A DNA stretch of 64,000 nucleotides from Riptortus pedestris (lineage: Eukaryota > Arthropoda > Insecta > Hemiptera > Alydidae), in assembly GCA_019009955.1 (NCBI GenBank), contig CM032229.1, positions 9,236,501 through 9,300,500 of the forward strand. Direction: 5' to 3'. The first letter of the stretch is position 1; each line of letters opens with the position of its first letter. The notes under the pieces were generated by a model. That model ran no database searches. It was not told the origin of the DNA and saw only the letters and a list, made by a program, of their open reading frames with translations. Both the position numbers and the translations under genes were made by a program. Below, one piece after another: positions 59,068 through 64,000 of this stretch.

Positions 59068-60509
59068 CATATATACTTATATGCAAATAGATTGTATATT
59101 CGAAAACCTCCCCCGTCAAATGATACTGAGGTATAGAAAACTTTCCTACCCCAAGTAGTCGTCACCTGTCTACAATTATTGCAAGAAAGTGAAAGGAGCA
59201 GAAACGGTCTCAGATTAAAAATAAAAACAAATGTATGTGTGTTTGTATATATATATATACAAATATTCACACTCATCATAGCAAAAATCGAATATTTACT
59301 TAAATACTTAGCACTACATTCCTTGAAAGGGCAGGACCAATGCCTTTGTCATATTTAACCATACCCTGCCTAGCTTCTCCGTTTCTGCAGCTCCTGCTCC
59401 TGCCACATAAACGCCCTTCGCCCATATCTGTGTCCCTACCGACTCTCTGAGACTGCTATATAACATATTTTCTTGGACGCTCTGATCGGTTCCATTCTAT
59501 CAACATTCCTTAGCTGGCTGATAGATCAAGGTGACTATAGGGACGCTAACCAGGGTTGTGATACTGTTAGGCTCTAGTGTATAAAGGAGTGTTTGCACCA
59601 CATTTGCTACCAGTCCCAAGCCTGGATAAATACAAGATTTATCTTGGGTAGCCCTCATCTCTATAAAATCGAAGCAGCCATAAATCTGACCATGTAACTC
59701 AACAAGAATGGACGCTTCGTCCAGCAGCGATGTAAGAAGGGCTCAGGAACACAGAAGAGGATAAAGAAAATAAAGACATGGTTGAGTTTAAACATTAGCT
59801 CATATATGATAGATGGAGTGGTTCTGAATTAGTGAGTTACTATGACCACTCTGGATGTATTGATTAGAAGAGATCAATCTAAGGGTACGTAAATAAAAAA
59901 CATCAATGATATATTGAAAGTTGTTTCTTGACGAACGTTCTTTTGTGACCTTAGTAGTCAAACCAGGGGTACTGGGAGCTTATCTGTATTGTTATCGCAC
60001 AGGACGCTCTGTGCCTGGAAAAATCGACCGCATGACGAATAAAGCAGTTACCCCATTATTATTATATTATTTTTTTTGTAACTACAAAGCTGCAAAGTTA
60101 GAAATGTGCAAAATATATTTAGAGAAAATTGGAATAAGTTGAAAAACATACAACTCAAGCGTCTCATATTAGAAGTAGGACTTCCTTGGAGGTTTTCATA
60201 ATTCATTTCGAGTATTAAAAACGTAAACTGCACAAGTAGCGGAATCATTGTCTAGTAAAGAAAATAATTTGTGATAATTATAGAAGATAGCAGAATACTA
60301 CTAAGTCAAAGATTGGTTTGTTAAAGATAGTAAGGAAACCAGGAAAGGTGAGGCTTGTCGAAATGAAATGTAATACCAGCAAATGTTGAGTGTAACATTG
60401 TTACATTTGATATAATGAATCTTTTGGCTCATGTTCTTCATATAATTAAATAGGGTTCTTATAAATGTGAAAATGAAGGTCTTGTGAAAATATGACCTAT
60501 TTAACTTTA
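58120..60509. other. Intergenic DNA with small repeat fragments
   Basis: A C-run is at 58181-58192. A family A right-end scrap (CTCAGCTCCTGCTTGACGGG) is near 58537-58556. (TA)n tracts are near 59026-59060. A stretch at 59580-59750 with CCAGTCCCAAGCCTGGATAA and TTATCTTGGGTAGCCCTCAT resembles 5' leader sequence of RTE-type LINEs, but no coding part follows. Confidence 0.4.
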
Positions 60510-60846
60510 CTTAACAAGTCTATAGCTGAAGGTCATCAAAATAAAATGAAAACTTCAAATGGTTATTAAATTATTTTTATTTCTTAACTAGTTTCGCGTG
60601 TATATGCTGCCTCATCCGGAGAAGTCCTACTACACAAAGGTACTAAACTTCCTCAGAGTCCCCGACTGGTACGGTTAGTGGAAGGTCATAGAGAAGGATG
60701 TAGCCGTTAGTTTAGAAACTTTCTGTTCTAGAACATCTAATGTAGCGTCATATGGACGCGAAACTAGTTGAGATATAAAAATGAGTTGAATAATCATTTG
60801 AAGTGTTCATTTTATATTGTGGTCCTTCCGCCATAGACTAGTTAAG
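60510..60846. mobile_element. Foldback/MITE with about 90-100-bp inverted termini
   Basis: The left arm CTTAACAAGTCTATAGCTGA (60510 onward) through ACTTCAAATGGTTATT to AACTAGTTTCGCGTG (about 60600) is mirrored by CGCGAAACTAGTTGAG (60757), AATAATCATTTGAAGTG and TTCCGCCATAGACTAGTTAAG, ending at 60846. The interior is about 155 bp and encodes nothing. The target duplication is unclear. Confidence 0.78.
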
Positions 60847-60996
60847 TGAATACAATTCGGACAATCTGGATGCTTTTCCAGCTTAAGGAAAGTCTGGTTT
60901 ATTTGCACACTCTCTAAGCAACGGTCTTATATTTCAATAGGACTGTAGAGGGTAAAGGCATAATTATACTCGTACGTTGTATGTACATACTACCTA

Positions 60997-61002
60997 TTTA
61001 TT
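60997..61002 (-). terminator. Polyadenylation signal of cuticle gene 4
   Basis: AATAAA on the minus strand about 50 nt beyond the stop codon. Confidence 0.6.
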
Positions 61003-61050
61003 AACAAGTATTATATACAGAGCATGACTGGAGAGGATGTAGTTATGTGT

Positions 61051-63436
61051 TTAGTAGTGGTATGCAACAGCTGGTGCGTGGTATGCTACGGAAGGAGCGT
61101 GGTATGCTACGGAAGGAGCGTGGTAGGCGAGAGGTGCGTGGTATGCAAGGGGAGCGTGGTATGCTACTGGAGCATGGGCGATGACTGCAGCACGGGCTGG
61201 AGCGACGGCGATAGCTGGACGGGCGACGACAGCAGCACGGGCTGGGGCGACTGCAACTGTAGCAGCATCCTTGGAGACGACGGCGTTGAATCCGTTGACT
61301 GGATCAGCAGTGTAGTCTACAGTCCTCTTGGAACCATCGGGTTCGACGAGGGAGTACTGTCCAGAGACGACATCTCCGTTCCTGGTCTCGTGCTGGCTCT
61401 TGGAGTCTCCGGTCAGGACGTCATTGACGGAGTAGGCGAAGTCATACTGTGGGTTGGGGTCGTACTCTTCAACTGGGGCGAGCTGTGGGGCTGCGCACGC
61501 CATAGCGGCAACAGCTGCGAAGATTACAACCTTCTGAAAACAGAAACAATTGGTAGACCATTTAGTATATATCATGAAATAGTATCCAAAACAAAATATA
61601 TACATCAATCATACAAGTTCGTTAGTTTCCAATAATACGTTAAAATATCTCCAAAACAAAACTCCTGGAAAACTCTCCTCCCCCCTCCCCAATTATACAT
61701 TTCCACCCGGTTTTCCTTCCATTCCCCAAGGATTTAATTTATTAAGAACCACAGTGCACTACGTACACCCAAACAATATTTTCTAACCTTTGAATCGACT
61801 TGGTTACATGGAAATGGTAAACATTCTAGTTTAAATATTGTACGGTTAATCATGCAACTTGCTAGCGTGTTATATACCATGCGTGCTATGGATATGCAAT
61901 ATAAATTCTGTCTAGCAACCCCACTGCTATAAATGAATCGTAGTAACGAAATATAAGGCACAGTAAGGGTATCATAACTTTTAGTTTGATCTATAAGTAT
62001 TTAAATTTTACTGAGAATAGTGTATAGGCTGATGGATAATCTGGTCACAAAGGCTACATCATGGTAGTCGCAATTTGTTGAAATTGCTGTTCCTTAAGAA
62101 ATTAAAAAAATACTTATCGACTTATTAGAATAAGAAAAAAAAAACATCTTAACCATTTCAAAATATCCCAAGAGCCAAACTTGAACTTAACAAGAACGAG
62201 TGCCTAAACCTTGCTAAGTATAGCACGAGAATGTAGTGCCTAGATTGTGCTAATCTTGTGGCTATGTGACCTGATGTAGCACGTGGTATTACCAGAGTTC
62301 AGCAAGCAAACCCTGCTAAACAGATATAGCAGAGGCCACACTCTAAATATGAAACTGATATTATCATAGAACTGCTATAGTTTATACTAGATAAGGCTAA
62401 TCAAAATAATTCAGCAAGCTATGCTTTTGATGTATTTATGTGAATTTCTCTAAATATTCTGGAAAAAAGGTTTAAAACAAGATAATGAAAGAATGTGCCA
62501 AGATTTATGTGAATTTGATCGGGATTCATTACTTTTTTTTTTTAAGCAGTACGAAATCACACTAAAAATTACACTTCTATCCTAAGATGAAAGTGACTTT
62601 TGAATAAAAAATGTGCAACATTGCACTTTCTCACAAAATCAAGTACAATTTAACCTCATCAACGATTGCCATTACGAGTATTGTATAAAAAACTTTTAAT
62701 TACGTTAGTCTAATTTTGCAGAACATTTTCCGTGCTAAAGTCTTTATACAAATCACCGGCTCTCGGCCATCAAAGAATTAAATTATATTTTAGATCATTT
62801 AGCCAGCCATGACAACCTCTATCTATACGAAATGAGCAATAAAAAAAATAAAATTAACTCTGAGAGCCTTAGCACAGATCGCAAATTGAGGAGCTATTAG
62901 TTAAGAAGAAACAGAGCTACTAACAAAAAATCAGCACTATTTGGTGGTGTAAATACTTTTTTCATATTATTCACGTCTATGGCTAGGGCTTCGAGAGCTT
63001 ATTATTATAGAAAATATAGTTAATTCAATATTTTTATTTTTTTTGTTCTTTTAAGTGCAAATATATAAACTTAAACAAAAGAACTGACTTTGGAATTTCC
63101 ATTATAGAAATAGAGCACACTGTAAATGAGATTCTCTTTTACGTCAGCTAAAAACCAACCGAAAACTACTAAAAAACGGCTACTTATTATTTAGGCAATT
63201 GATTAGACTTAGACAAATTATTTCTTGGTAACCATCTTAATATTGTCATTTGAAAAGGAAGAAAGTGAAAAATCTCTAAAACTAAAAGGATGAAATTCTT
63301 TATAGAAAAGCTCAAAAAACAGTAAGGTTAAATTATTTAAAATTGAGCGAAAAAGGTGGAAAATAGATTAATAGTAATATCTCAGAGGGCAATAATGAGG
63401 TTAAAAGAGTTGTATTGTACTTACGGAGAATGCCAT
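61051..63436 (-). CDS. RR-2 cuticular protein 4
   Basis: Secreted chitin-binding cuticle protein. Exon 1 is 63425-63436 (MAFS, donor GTAAGT) and exon 2 is 61051-61533 (acceptor TTTTCAG), with a 1891-bp phase-0 intron. Total 164 aa. The signal peptide is [18 protein letters not shown], then [15 protein letters not shown] and the RR-2 block with [25 protein letters not shown] and [18 protein letters not shown], then [10 protein letters not shown]. The tail differs from the other three: it has a repeated AVAPARAAV segment with [19 protein letters not shown], then [13 protein letters not shown] repeats, and ends AVAYHY. It is the most divergent of the four. The reading frame remains open upstream into the intron, but the CAG acceptor and the 12-nt first exon shared by all paralogues fix the start. 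No defect is seen. Confidence 0.92.
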
Positions 63437-63485
63437 GATGATCTGTTTGCTGATGGTACAGTGATGGTAGAGAAGATGAGCTGGG

Positions 63486-63493
63486 TATATATA
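63486..63493 (-). promoter_or_regulatory. TATA box of cuticle gene 4
   Basis: TATATATA on the minus strand about 50-55 nt upstream of the ATG, the same spacing as in the other cuticle genes. Confidence 0.75.
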
Positions 63494-64000
63494 CTGGACG
63501 GGAGCAAGGTAAAAAGAGGAATCCACCTACACCAGTTTCCAATCCCCACCCTACACGCCCTTAGAAAATATCTGTCCGACGCTCAATTTATTTCAACTCA
63601 TAAAATTTGTCCTTGTGCGTCAAATTCCCACCGACAATCTTTTTTACGAAAAACAAGATCCAATGTGGACGGATAGAATTATATCAGACTCACATATCTA
63701 CACTATTAGTGCATTTGAAATACACATACTGACCTGAAATCAATTCTCCTTACCCATGAGCATATTATGGCATAATGTGACCAAATTTCAGGACAAAAAA
63801 ACTGAAAATAAAAAATATTTTCATAATTAGAGCTTTTTTTAGTGATTGGTGAAGATTTTTCACAAAAAAAAGCACACCACACATGTTAACAAAGCAGATT
63901 TCATTGATGAAGTTCAACAACAACTTAATAATACGATAGCGCTACTACATTTCTTCATTGTCAAATCAAGAACCATCCTTTTTGAACAACGTCAACAATT
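63494..64000. other. Upstream flank of cuticle gene 4
   Basis: Nothing recognised; AT-rich with short A/T runs. Confidence 0.5.

Noticed and set aside
61024..61635. A 203-codon + strand frame across cuticle gene 4
   Set aside because: Antisense shadow of the RR-2 exon; gene 4 has a canonical signal peptide, intron and TATA box on the minus strand.

Overview
The window is AT-rich, intron-bearing animal DNA, almost certainly from an insect. It holds four genes for RR-2 (Rebers-Riddiford type 2) cuticular proteins. Each has a TATA box, a 12-nt first coding exon, a phase-0 intron inside the signal peptide, an RR-2 chitin-binding block and an Ala/His/Pro/Val-rich tail. The style of these proteins and the transposon families suggest a hemimetabolous insect, perhaps a hemipteran; this is inference, as no species marker is present.

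Layout. 1-18.8 kb is intergenic and repeat-rich: an RTE-type LINE tail (0.75-1.0 kb), a degenerate tandem repeat (2.6-3.7 kb), tRNA-like SINEs, copies of a non-autonomous repeat here called family A, a foldback element (family C, 10.1-10.7 kb) and an I-type LINE terminus (11.7-12.1 kb). 18.87-22.47 kb is a 3.6-kb DNA transposon with inverted termini. It carries one multi-exon transposase-like gene related to DUF7869 proteins, damaged by a one-base frameshift and an apparently lost splice acceptor. 25.56-27.80 kb is a minisatellite split by an internally deleted piggyBac element flanked by TTAA.

29.4-37.2 kb is an inverted duplication: cuticle gene 1 (+) and gene 2 (-), each followed by the same truncated LINE, face each other tail to tail. 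Cuticle gene 3 (-) lies at 43.7-46.6 kb and gene 4 (-) at 61.05-63.44 kb. 52.6-58.1 kb is a head-to-tail array of four Helitron-like elements separated by (TA)n. Each carries a different number of units of a repeat of about 297 bp.

The four cuticle genes are the only loci that look functional, and would form a local cluster for chitin-binding cuticle components. Everything else recognisable is mobile or repetitive DNA, mostly decayed. Family A, family C and the SINE recur throughout the window, including inside cuticle-gene introns. Family names A, B and C are labels for this window only.
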